Shown: piece by piece, positions 1 to 6,885 of the stretch
Position numbering within the stretch: position 1 is the first letter of the stretch
Layout of the letters: the number at the start of each line of letters is the position of its first letter
DNA from: Bacteroidetes bacterium UBA4408
GTDB taxonomy: Bacteria > Bacteroidota > Bacteroidia > UBA4408
Assembly: GCA_002389785.1 (NCBI GenBank)
Contig: DGQS01000058.1
Coordinates: forward strand, 1 to 14,309
Length of the DNA stretch: 14,309 bases
Direction of reading: 5' to 3'
Translations under genes and position numbers: made by a program
The notes under the pieces: model-generated
What the model was told of the DNA's origin: nothing
The model's input: the letters and a program-made list of their open reading frames with translations, nothing else
The model's database searches: none

Positions 1-698
1 TGGCCGTACAACATGGTAGCATTCGATGGTAAACCAAGTTTGTGAGCGGTTTCGTGTATGCTAAGCCATTCGCCGGCAGTGCATTTATCGCCGGCAATTT
101 GGGCACGAATGGTTTCATCAAATATTTCGGCTCCACCTCCGGGCAATGAACCTTGTCCGTGGGCCTTCAAGATGCTTAATCCCTCTTCATAGCTCACTTT
201 AGCTTTTTTGCACATATAGTCGAGTTCCACAGCAGTAAAGGCTTTTACATGCAAGTCGGGACGAATTTCTTTTACTTTTTTTATGAGTTGAGCAAAATAA
301 TGCAAGCCCATTTTAGGATGCACACCTCCTACAATGTGCACTTCGGTAATGGCTTCTCCATTGTATTTTCGAACGCGCTCAAGAATTTGCTCTTCGCTAA
401 GCTCCCAGCCTTCTTCCTTGTTTTTGAGCAAGCGTGAATAAGAGCAAAATTTACAATCAAACACACAAATATTCGTTGGCTCTATGTGAAAGTTACGATT
501 AAAATAGGTGTAGTTTCCGTGTTTTTTTTCGCGTATATAATTAGCGAGACTTCCTACAAAGCCCAATTCTCCTTCTTTGTATAAGATTACACCTTCATCA
601 AAACTGATGCGCTCACCGGCATACACTTTTTCGGCAATAGTTTTAAGCGATTTCGAAAGTGTAGTAGTAGTGAAGAGGTTATCAACTGCTGTTTTCAT
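1..698 (-). CDS. mqnE: Aminofutalosine synthase MqnE (radical SAM), C-terminus beyond window
   Basis: Reading the minus strand from the ATG at 698 gives 232 residues, open to the window edge. The family joins 3-[(1-carboxyvinyl)oxy]benzoate to S-adenosylmethionine to make aminofutalosine, an early step of the futalosine route to menaquinone in the cytoplasm. Seen: a radical-SAM CxxxCxxC motif (CVFDCKFC, Cys78/82/85) preceded by HIEPTN, then TEVHIVGGVHPKMG (118-131), VKAFTAVELDY (151-161), SLPGGGAEIF (184-193) and SNATMLYG (225-232). This series is characteristic of MqnE and separates it from MqnC and the CofH/CofG group. The family is usually about 370-390 residues, so roughly 60 percent is visible. 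No ORF of the same strand lies close upstream; a hairpin terminator separates it from gap. No strong ribosome-binding site is visible, as is normal in Bacteroidota. Confidence 0.93.
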   Translation of the reverse strand, partial: MKTAVDNLFTTTTLSKSLKTIAEKVYAGERISFDEGVILYKEGELGFVGSLANYIREKKHGNYTYFNRNFHIEPTNICVFDCKFCSYSRLLKNKEEGWELSEEQILERVRKYNGEAITEVHIVGGVHPKMGLHYFAQLIKKVKEIRPDLHVKAFTAVELDYMCKKAKVSYEEGLSILKAHGQGSLPGGGAEIFDETIRAQIAGDKCTAGEWLSIHETAHKLGLPSNATMLYG

Positions 699-713
699 AA
701 AATAAATAAAGCG

Positions 714-721
714 CAAAAATA
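714..721 (-). promoter_or_regulatory. Possible -7 element for mqnE (TATTTTTG)
   Basis: The minus strand reads TATTTTTG, matching the Bacteroidota TAnnTTTG -7 consensus, 15 bases upstream of the mqnE ATG. No TTG lies at the expected -33 distance, so this is weak and would imply a very short leader. Confidence 0.28.
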
Positions 722-829
722 GAAATAATAAACATCAATTGAGCAGTGATAAATGTCAGTTAACCGGTTGAACATAAATACTGTGTTGTAGCCTTTATGA
801 TATTGGCTTTTGTTGTAAAAAAAATAGTA

Positions 830-868
830 GTGTCCTTTGTGTTTTTCTTAGTGAGCTTTGTGGTAAAA
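830..868. repeat. Dispersed intergenic repeat, copy 1
   Basis: A stretch of about 38 bases built around CCTTTGTGTTTTTCTTAGTG recurs, with about nine mismatches and no gaps, at 14107-14144 near the other end of the window. It contains spaced (T)TTGTG/TTAGTG words and is not inside any gene. It lies between mqnE and the gap terminator. Probably a member of a genome-wide intergenic repeat family; function unknown. Confidence 0.5.
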
Positions 869-904
869 TAGAACTCATGTTTTAGAAAGGCATAATAGGC
901 AATG

Positions 905-947
905 AAACAAAAAAGCCCCAAACAGATAAACTGCCGGGGCTTCTTTT
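905..947 (-). terminator. Rho-independent terminator of gap
   Basis: On the minus strand, beginning about 20 bases after the gap stop codon, AAGCCCC (942-936) pairs with GGGGCTT (919-913) across a 16-base loop. The second arm runs straight into TTTTTTG. Stem, loop and T-run are in the correct order for transcripts from gap. Confidence 0.85.
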
Positions 948-961
948 GAAAGTATAAAATC

Positions 962-2425
962 TTAGTAGTAACGCAAGCGCACAACACCTGATAAACGCTT
1001 CGCTAAACGCATTACCTGGCGGGTGTAGCCATATTCGTTATCGTACCACACATACAATACGATGTTTTTTCCGTCTTTAGAAACAATGGTAGCCGGGCTA
1101 TCAAAAATCGAAGAACAAGGATTTCCAACTAAATCGGAAGAAACCAATTCATTGCTAAATGAATATTGAATTTGCTCTACTAAATCGCCTTTTAATGCAG
1201 CATCTTTCATGATGGCATTCACGGCATCTTTGTCGGCATTTGTTTTTACAGTAAGACTCAAAATAGCCAACGAAACATTTGGGGTTGGTACACGAACTGC
1301 ATTACCGGTAAGTTTTCCGGCCAAGTGCGGCAATACTTTGGCAACTGCTTTATCGGCACCTGTTTCAGTAATAACCAAGTTAAGCGCAGCAGAACGCCCT
1401 CTACGGTATTTAGCATGGTAGTTATCCAATAGGTTTTGATCGTTGGTGTAGGAGTGAATCGTTTCAATGTGTCCGCGTTCAATTCCTAATTTTTCTTCAA
1501 TTACTTTTAATACTGGAACAATTGCATTGGTAGTACACGATGCTGCTGAGAAAACAGTTTCTTTGCTATCGTAAGCATCCTGATTTACGCCATACACAAT
1601 ATTTGGAATATCCCCTTTTCCTGGAGCAGTTAATAAAACTTGTGCAACTCCTTTTGCTTTTAAGTGTTTGCTCAATCCTTCACGATCGCGAGCAACTCCG
1701 GTATTATCGATAAGTAATGCATTCTCAATTCCATGCGCAGTATAATCAATGTCCTCCGGGTTTTTAGTGCTGAGCATCAACACACTGTGTCCGTTAATTA
1801 CAATTGCTTTATTCACTAAATCCTCTACCACGGTACCCGGGAAAGGACCATGCACAGAATCGGTACGCAATAAATCAGCACGTTTGGTTATATCCTCGTC
1901 ACTGCTGCTGCGCGTTACTATGGCGCGTAAACGCAATTGCTCGCCTTTTCCTGCTTGGGTAATTAGCTCACGTGCAGCCAATCGACCAATGCGTCCAAAT
2001 CCATACAAAATAACATCTTTAGGTTTAATGGTATTTTTTTCGGAACCTAAAAATCCTGCTAATTTATCTTCAATAAAATGTTTGGCGCTAATGCCCATTT
2101 TCTTCTCAACCAACCATTCAGCACCTAGTCTGCCTATGTCGATGCGCGAAGGAGCAATATTGCGCAACTGTGCTATTTCCTTAGCAAGTGTAAGAGTATC
2201 TTGCACATTAATAGGTTGCTTAATAATGTTTAATGCATACAAATGCAAATTCAAAATTTCGCTCGCACTGCGGTCAACCAACTGGTTTCTGAAAATAATA
2301 AGTTCCACAGATTTGTCGAACCATAAATTACCAATGACGTTGATCAATTCAACTGCTGCTTTTTCGCTTTCTATCCAGGAATTAAGCTTGCTTTCGTAGT
2401 CGTTTTTAGCTTCGGCTGTTTTCAT
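962..2425 (-). CDS. gap: Glyceraldehyde-3-phosphate dehydrogenase, long form
   Basis: A 487-residue cytoplasmic enzyme of glycolysis/gluconeogenesis interconverting glyceraldehyde 3-phosphate and 1,3-bisphosphoglycerate. Residues 1 to about 135 form an N-terminal extension, mostly helical by eye, that is absent from the usual 330-340-residue enzyme. The Rossmann fold begins at VILYGFGRIGR (138-148). The catalytic cysteine is Cys297 in SAASCTTNAI and the catalytic histidine is His324 in HSYTNDQ. RVPTPNVS (378-385) and WYDNEYGY (460-467) are the other family signatures. The end of the second Rossmann strand reads AIVTRSSSDED rather than the INDL type with an NAD-selecting Asp, and HSYTNDQNLLD resembles the plastid/cyanobacterial anabolic enzymes. 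I infer NADP use or dual specificity. Long forms like this are known in Bacteroidota. ATG at 2425 chosen; only an A-rich leader precedes it. Confidence 0.93.
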   Translation of the reverse strand: MKTAEAKNDYESKLNSWIESEKAAVELINVIGNLWFDKSVELIIFRNQLVDRSASEILNLHLYALNIIKQPINVQDTLTLAKEIAQLRNIAPSRIDIGRLGAEWLVEKKMGISAKHFIEDKLAGFLGSEKNTIKPKDVILYGFGRIGRLAARELITQAGKGEQLRLRAIVTRSSSDEDITKRADLLRTDSVHGPFPGTVVEDLVNKAIVINGHSVLMLSTKNPEDIDYTAHGIENALLIDNTGVARDREGLSKHLKAKGVAQVLLTAPGKGDIPNIVYGVNQDAYDSKETVFSAASCTTNAIVPVLKVIEEKLGIERGHIETIHSYTNDQNLLDNYHAKYRRGRSAALNLVITETGADKAVAKVLPHLAGKLTGNAVRVPTPNVSLAILSLTVKTNADKDAVNAIMKDAALKGDLVEQIQYSFSNELVSSDLVGNPCSSIFDSPATIVSKDGKNIVLYVWYDNEYGYTRQVMRLAKRLSGVVRLRYY

Positions 2426-2501
2426 TCTTTTTTTTTAGTTTTAGTGAAGGATAAAAAATTAGGTGTAAGTTTTTGTAAGTTGAGCAAACAAAAATCCGCG
2501 A

Positions 2502-2509
2502 CAAAATTA
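2502..2509 (-). promoter_or_regulatory. Possible -7 element for gap (TAATTTTG)
   Basis: The minus strand reads TAATTTTG, an exact TAnnTTTG match, about 77 bases upstream of the gap ATG. No TTG is found near -33, so support is moderate. Apart from this, the 297-base gap 2426-2722 is AT-rich, with no ORF, no clear hairpin terminator for the VOC gene and no repeat that I can see. Confidence 0.35.
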
Positions 2510-2722
2510 TTTAAATTTTTTAAATGTTGGGTTTCCGCTCAAATGCCCAATAAACATAGCAAATCTTGCAAATGAACAGGTTTAGGTATTTTTTTATGTA
2601 AGCTTCTTCGTTAATTAATGTTCAGGGCTAATTTGCAGTTATTGCCATTTAATTAAACCAAGCAAACTAGGTCAATATAAGTCAGATAATTGTGCAAAAA
2701 TTAACTAAAGGAACACTGCTAC

Positions 2723-3103
2723 TTATTTGTTCGAATGCAGTCCTATTGAATTTCCTTCGGTATTGGTAAAAAAGGCCATGAATCCATTGGGGCCTAAGGA
2801 GGTTTTAGGCATTGTTATTTCACCACCGGCTTTTACTACTTTTCCGAGCACTTTTGATAAATCGGGATTGCCATTCAGGTAAATTTTTGCTCCCGATTTT
2901 GCAGGTTTGTGCATGCTGCTTTTACACAAACCGCCATTTACTTTTCCACTCATAGGTTCTGATGGAAAAAAGGCCATTTGCATTCCCATCATTTCCATTT
3001 CGGGCATTTTAATTCCCAAAATTGTTTCATAAAACTTTTTGGCTCTTTTTAAATCTTTCACCGAAATTTCGAACCAGTTAATTGAATTTACTTTTGCATC
3101 CAT
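2723..3103 (-). CDS. VOC-family (glyoxalase/bleomycin-resistance fold) protein
   Basis: A single 126-residue vicinal-oxygen-chelate domain. INWFEISVKDLKRAKKFYETILG (residues 8-30) is the first beta-alpha unit, and FFTNTEGNSIGLHS (111-124) is the last strand with the glutamate (Glu116) that in this fold usually contributes to the metal site. The first-strand histidine ligand of true glyoxalase I is replaced by Asn/Trp, so metal binding and glyoxalase activity are doubtful. It resembles the COG3324 group of uncharacterised small VOC proteins. A methionine-rich run (MPEMEMMGMQM, 33-43) lies in the middle. It is the last of three close minus-strand genes, 67 bases after the YdeI-like gene, so probably co-transcribed. 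Substrate unknown. Confidence 0.85.
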   Translation of the reverse strand: MDAKVNSINWFEISVKDLKRAKKFYETILGIKMPEMEMMGMQMAFFPSEPMSGKVNGGLCKSSMHKPAKSGAKIYLNGNPDLSKVLGKVVKAGGEITMPKTSLGPNGFMAFFTNTEGNSIGLHSNK

Positions 3104-3170
3104 TGTTTCAAGGTTTAAAGGTTATTATTTAGTGCTACAAACTGTACACACAAGTATACTAAAATCGAAA

Positions 3171-3773
3171 TTAAGAATGAATTTTTTCGCCTTTAATCAG
3201 CATTTCCACTAAAGTTTTTATTCTTTTTTCCTTAGTCTCAATTTTTTTTGCGGTTTGAATGCGCCATCCTATTGCAAATTTGTTTGCTTTACTCAAAGTA
3301 GCGAAAAATTCTTTTGCCTTTTTATGCTTGTCCAATTCCTTTAAAAATTCGGCCGGCAACTCCATTGTACTTTGCGAATCGTAGGCTTGTTCCCATCTTC
3401 CATCTGCTTTAGCTGCTTCCACTTCTTTTCGTCCAAAATCTGTCATTAAGCCTGATTTTTCAAGCCTTGCCACATGTTCAATGTTGCGTTTCGACCAAAG
3501 ACTTCTTGCTCTTCGAGGAGTAAATTTTTGCAACCAGGAAAGTTCATCAAACGATTTTTTTTGTCCGTCAATCCATCCATAGCAAAGGGCTACATCAAGT
3601 GCTTCAGCATAATTCACCGATGCTATTCCGCTACCTTTCTTGTACATTCTAAGCCAAATTCCGCTGGTTAATTTTTGGTTTTTTTTCAACCATTTTTCCC
3701 ATTCATTTGGCGATGAAAAAGTGAGGGTAGGAGCTTCCTCTTTTACTTTTACGGCTGGTGTTTTAGGACACAT
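3171..3773 (-). CDS. YdeI/OmpD-associated (OmdA) family protein
   Basis: A 200-residue protein with no signal peptide. After a charged 15-residue start, the YdeI core runs from about residue 17. Seen: SGIWLRMYKKGSGIASVNYA (37-56), then EALDVALCYGWIDGQKK (57-73) and FTPRRARSLWSKRN (84-97), which together are the hallmark of the family. The C-terminal part (140-195) is Lys/Glu-rich with the typical helical WRIQTAKKIETKEKRI segment. Named for E. coli YdeI, linked to envelope stress and antimicrobial-peptide tolerance, but the biochemical activity is not established. Some relatives are called bacteriocin-protection proteins. It lies 32 bases after the DUF4256 gene and 67 before the VOC gene, on the same strand, suggesting one transcript. 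Confidence 0.87.
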   Translation of the reverse strand: MCPKTPAVKVKEEAPTLTFSSPNEWEKWLKKNQKLTSGIWLRMYKKGSGIASVNYAEALDVALCYGWIDGQKKSFDELSWLQKFTPRRARSLWSKRNIEHVARLEKSGLMTDFGRKEVEAAKADGRWEQAYDSQSTMELPAEFLKELDKHKKAKEFFATLSKANKFAIGWRIQTAKKIETKEKRIKTLVEMLIKGEKIHS

Positions 3774-3805
3774 AGAAGGATGGTGATAAATTATCGATAC
3801 AAAAA

Positions 3806-4375
3806 TTAAACACTCAATTTTGCCCTAAATCCTCGGCCTCCATAGTAGGAGGGAGCAGTATTGTGATACACAAAAACAGTATTAAATCGAAAGTCGGCAA
3901 AGAGGGCTCCTCCCAGTTTTCGAATGGCTGCAGGAGTTTTAATCCAGCTCGAGGTTTTTGAGTCAAATTTCCCAAGTGCTTGCAAGGCTCTGTATTCCGT
4001 TTCGTCAATCATTTCAACGCCCATCTCATCAGCCATATCTTGGGCAGTATTAGCAGGTTTATGTTCTTTTCGTGCATCAAGTCCTTCGCGGTCAAAGCAC
4101 AAACTGCGTCTTCCTGCCGGACTTTCGGCTGAGCAATCCATAAAAGTGTAGGTGTCATTTTTTTTATCGTAGGCAACTACATCCGGTTCACCTCCGCTAC
4201 TTTCCATTTGGCCTAATGACCAAAGCTTATCGGGAGTACTTTTTAGTTTGCTTTCTACATTCGTCCATTCGAGACCTTTATGCCGTTGCATATTTTTATT
4301 GAAGCGGGTTTTAAGAGTTTCTATAAGCGCTTTACTTTGTATTTCGCTGAGTTTGCTGTTTGCTTTTTTGGCCAT
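3806..4375 (-). CDS. DUF4256 family protein
   Basis: A 189-residue soluble protein matching the DUF4256 pattern from end to end. Seen: LIETLKTRFNKNMQRHKGLE (17-36), LWSLGQMESSGGEPDVVAYD (51-70), FMDCSAESPAGRRSLCFDRE (78-97), SSWIKTPAAIRKLGGALFAD (142-161) and NTVFVYHNTAPSYYGGRGFR (165-184). No biochemical function is known. The ORF can be extended upstream to a TTG at 4393, but I chose the ATG at 4375 because the family starts close to the KLSEIQSKALIETLK segment. First gene of a probable three-gene transcript with the YdeI-like and VOC-family genes. No exact TAnnTTTG promoter was found upstream. Confidence 0.88.
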   Translation of the reverse strand: MAKKANSKLSEIQSKALIETLKTRFNKNMQRHKGLEWTNVESKLKSTPDKLWSLGQMESSGGEPDVVAYDKKNDTYTFMDCSAESPAGRRSLCFDREGLDARKEHKPANTAQDMADEMGVEMIDETEYRALQALGKFDSKTSSWIKTPAAIRKLGGALFADFRFNTVFVYHNTAPSYYGGRGFRAKLSV

Positions 4376-4511
4376 ATAAAATGTTTTTTGCAAGTATAAA
4401 AATAAGATACAATTTCAGTAAGGCACAAAAAAATGCTATTTTTCCATACAAACACTAAAGTGATTTAGGTAGATTAATTTTTTTTGGGCATTGGCCAGGC
4501 TTTCACTACTC

Positions 4512-4534
4512 GCTTCCGCCGGTTGGCGGAGAGC
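4512..4534. repeat. GC-rich hairpin downstream of LRR gene 2
   Basis: TCCGCC (4515-4520), GGTT loop, GGCGGA (4525-4530): a perfect 6-base stem, extendable by GCT/AGC with one bulged base. It stands out in AT-rich surroundings, 46 bases beyond the end of the second LRR gene. There is no T-run on either side, so it is not a standard terminator. A REP-like element or an mRNA 3'-end stabiliser are options. Confidence 0.45.
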
Positions 4535-4579
4535 TCAAACAGGCCGTTCAATCCTTAATGCGAAATAGCTTGCTGTAGT

Positions 4580-6838
4580 TTATTCCTTCACCACCTTCTG
4601 CCCCCAGCCTTGCCCTCTCAAAATATAAGTTCCGGCAGGCAAGTGCTGCAAGTTCCAAGTATAAGTGGATGTTGAAATTGTTTTTGTTTCCAGCACTTTT
4701 CCTCTGGCATTTATCAATTCAATTTTTCCTAATGCAGCAATATGTTGATTTACAATGTTCAAAATATCTTTCACTGGGTTAGGGAAAATTTGTAATGCTG
4801 TTTCCTTCAACTCTTTTACCTGCAAAGGATTTAGGACATTAACCACAATTGTATTGGTAGTTAAAGCTGAGTTGTAATCAAAATAAATATTGGCGGTGTT
4901 TGGTATTTGTGTTCCTGCATTGAGATTTGCTTTTGGTTTTATTCTGAATTTGATAAAGCCATGAGACGCAATTTCATTTACATTTGAATCAGGCAATTGA
5001 ATGGAAGTAAAAAACCATTTAGCAATTCCATTATTTAAAATAAAACTGGAAGGGTGTGACGATGAAATTAGCTCCAATGATTCTGCATCTAAATTGCTAG
5101 AAAGCGAATCTGTTATCAAAATCGCAAAAGCTGTATCCGTTCCTGTGTTTTGAAAACGTATATTATATTCTAAAAAATCGGTTTGATTAGGTGAAATAAA
5201 TTCAGTGTTTACAGATTTATCATTTGGATCAAAGGAGCCTATAACAGTGCGCGCTAAAATAACTTGGTTGTTTAATGGGCTTGAATCTCCAACAATAGGT
5301 TCAATTGAGGTTTTGATGTTCAATATTGTTCCAATGTTTGTAGCGCTAGAAACGGAATCTAAAACCTTAATAAAACCTTCCTCTAAAGGCAACAGTTGAT
5401 TTACATTCCAAACCAAGGTATCTCCAATAATATTGCTTGCGGCAGGTATTGCGAATAGGGTGCTAAGTTGACTTGGCTTAATATACTTAATACTAATGTT
5501 TGATTGAGGTACCGTTCCGTTATTTTTATAATTAATTTGACTAAGTACTTTAAATCCTGGCCTTAGCGGTGAACACAGTGTGGTGTTAACGATAAGATCT
5601 TTTACATTTGGAATTGGTTGAAAACCAAAATAAATCGTGTTTATACCTGAAGTAAGATTTACGGTTTGAATAGTTGGTGTGGTTGCAGTAAAATATTGCG
5701 GAACATTTACCTGCACTATAGTTATGCCTGTATCACCTACTGCGTTGAAAAAACCTGTTGAATCCGTTTGGACTAAATTATTGCCGTTAAACTTAACTGC
5801 AATTCTAATCCCATTCTCTAAGGTATCCAAAACCCCATTGCCATTGATATCATTAAATACGTAGCCTTGAATTTGAGAGTAAAAGCAAGTTGATTGGTTT
5901 GCTGAACAAAGTGGAAAAAAGGAGGGATAAAAAAAATTATTTGGAATATTTGGTATGCAACTTATATAAGTATTAGAAAAGAAAGCCTCTACAAAATCCG
6001 GCCCCAAATAGGGTAAGCATGAAATAGGATTATTACTACAATTCAAATAGAGCATGCTTGGTGGTAACTTTGGGAGATGAAGAATTGTGTTCTCCCAACA
6101 ATCTAAATATTCCAATCCCAAGGGGAGCTCCGGGAGTATTGAAATAGTATTTGAAGCACAATTAAAGTTTTTTAAATTTGGAGGAAGGGAATCTATAACC
6201 GAGATATTTGTATTTGAAATATCTAATTGAACAAGCGTTGCGGGTAGCTGAGGCAACACGTTTAATGCAATTCCATTGAGTGATAAATATTTTAAGCCAG
6301 CTGGTAATGTCGGAATAACAGTTAAATTATTATCACCACAATGAAGGCTAATCAAGCCAGCTGGAAGTAGGGGCAGGTTTGTGATAGACGTTGAAAAACA
6401 TCCCAAATCGATTAAACCAGCAGGCAAAGGAGGAAGAGTTGTTATTGAAGTAGCACCACAAGTCAATACCGTTAGACCAGCTGGTAAAGCAGGTAAATTT
6501 GTTATTCCAGGGTTATTTCCACATCTAAATTCTTTAAGTAATGGAGGCAATACCGGAAGGTTTGTAATTTCATTTGAACTACAATCGAATTTAGTTATTG
6601 AAGTAAAAAATTCAACGCCACTCAAATCTTTAATATGTTGATTTGAAACACCTAGTGTAAATACTGTATTTGCTGCTATGACTGTTATTAAAGAATCTTG
6701 CTGTGAAAAACAGATAGGACAAACTTGCTTAAGTGCTTTTCTTAAATTTGAATCCGGCACCCAAAAGTTTTGCGCAAACAAATTTGTATTCACCAAAAAG
6801 AAAATCAAAAGCAAGCCAAAGTAAAATCTATATCTCAT
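4580..6838 (-). CDS. Secreted leucine-rich-repeat protein with T9SS type A sorting domain (paralog 2)
   Basis: 752 residues. Signal peptide 1-22 ending NLFAQ, then the cap segment NFWVPDSNLRKAL (24-36). About ten LRRs follow (84-284), mostly exactly 20 residues with the pattern LPxxLxxLxCxxNxIxxLPx; residues 118-277 are eight units without an indel, and one residue is inserted near 111. Then GYVFNDINGNGVLDTLENG (325-343), an SdrD-B-like segment with a DxNxNGxxDxxE calcium-type loop. A DUF7619-like domain, marked by SFDPNDKSV (535-543) and LEYNIRFQNTGTDTAF (556-571), follows. The end is a type A CTD (LQIFPNPVKDILNI at 682-695, LPAGTYILRG near 733-742). Expected to cross the outer membrane by T9SS and be anchored or released after CTD cleavage. 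Ligand unknown; adhesion or protein binding is an inference from LRRs. It lies 47 bases downstream of its paralog, likely on the same transcript. Confidence 0.9.
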   Translation of the reverse strand: MRYRFYFGLLLIFFLVNTNLFAQNFWVPDSNLRKALKQVCPICFSQQDSLITVIAANTVFTLGVSNQHIKDLSGVEFFTSITKFDCSSNEITNLPVLPPLLKEFRCGNNPGITNLPALPAGLTVLTCGATSITTLPPLPAGLIDLGCFSTSITNLPLLPAGLISLHCGDNNLTVIPTLPAGLKYLSLNGIALNVLPQLPATLVQLDISNTNISVIDSLPPNLKNFNCASNTISILPELPLGLEYLDCWENTILHLPKLPPSMLYLNCSNNPISCLPYLGPDFVEAFFSNTYISCIPNIPNNFFYPSFFPLCSANQSTCFYSQIQGYVFNDINGNGVLDTLENGIRIAVKFNGNNLVQTDSTGFFNAVGDTGITIVQVNVPQYFTATTPTIQTVNLTSGINTIYFGFQPIPNVKDLIVNTTLCSPLRPGFKVLSQINYKNNGTVPQSNISIKYIKPSQLSTLFAIPAASNIIGDTLVWNVNQLLPLEEGFIKVLDSVSSATNIGTILNIKTSIEPIVGDSSPLNNQVILARTVIGSFDPNDKSVNTEFISPNQTDFLEYNIRFQNTGTDTAFAILITDSLSSNLDAESLELISSSHPSSFILNNGIAKWFFTSIQLPDSNVNEIASHGFIKFRIKPKANLNAGTQIPNTANIYFDYNSALTTNTIVVNVLNPLQVKELKETALQIFPNPVKDILNIVNQHIAALGKIELINARGKVLETKTISTSTYTWNLQHLPAGTYILRGQGWGQKVVKE
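6008..6487 (-). repeat. Eight consecutive 60-base LRR units (paralog 2)
   Basis: Codes residues 118-277 of the second LRR protein: eight 20-residue leucine-rich repeats, each beginning LPxxL, with no insertion or deletion. The repeats are more diverged than those of the upstream paralog, and the cysteine of the LxC position is lost in two of them (LSL and LDI). Confidence 0.85.
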
Positions 6839-6850
6839 AACCGATTTTTT

Positions 6851-6877
6851 TTAATTCTCAATTTTTAATTCTCAATT
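6851..6877. repeat. Tandem 14-base repeat between the two LRR genes
   Basis: TTAATTCTCAATT occurs at 6851-6863 and again at 6865-6877, separated by one T. It fills most of the 47-base gap between the paralogs, just before the start codon of paralog 2. No terminator is visible here. Confidence 0.6.
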
Positions 6878-6885
6878 CCCTCTCA

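Noticed and set aside
760..987. A 75-residue minus-strand ORF between mqnE and gap
   Set aside because: It overlaps the gap 3' end, the gap terminator and the dispersed repeat; the translation has no recognisable domain and is explained by these elements.
1749..2399. A 216-residue plus-strand ORF
   Set aside because: It lies wholly inside gap on the opposite strand and reads as low-complexity antisense of a conserved enzyme.
4376..4393. TTG start of the DUF4256 protein
   Set aside because: An ATG six codons downstream fits the family start better.
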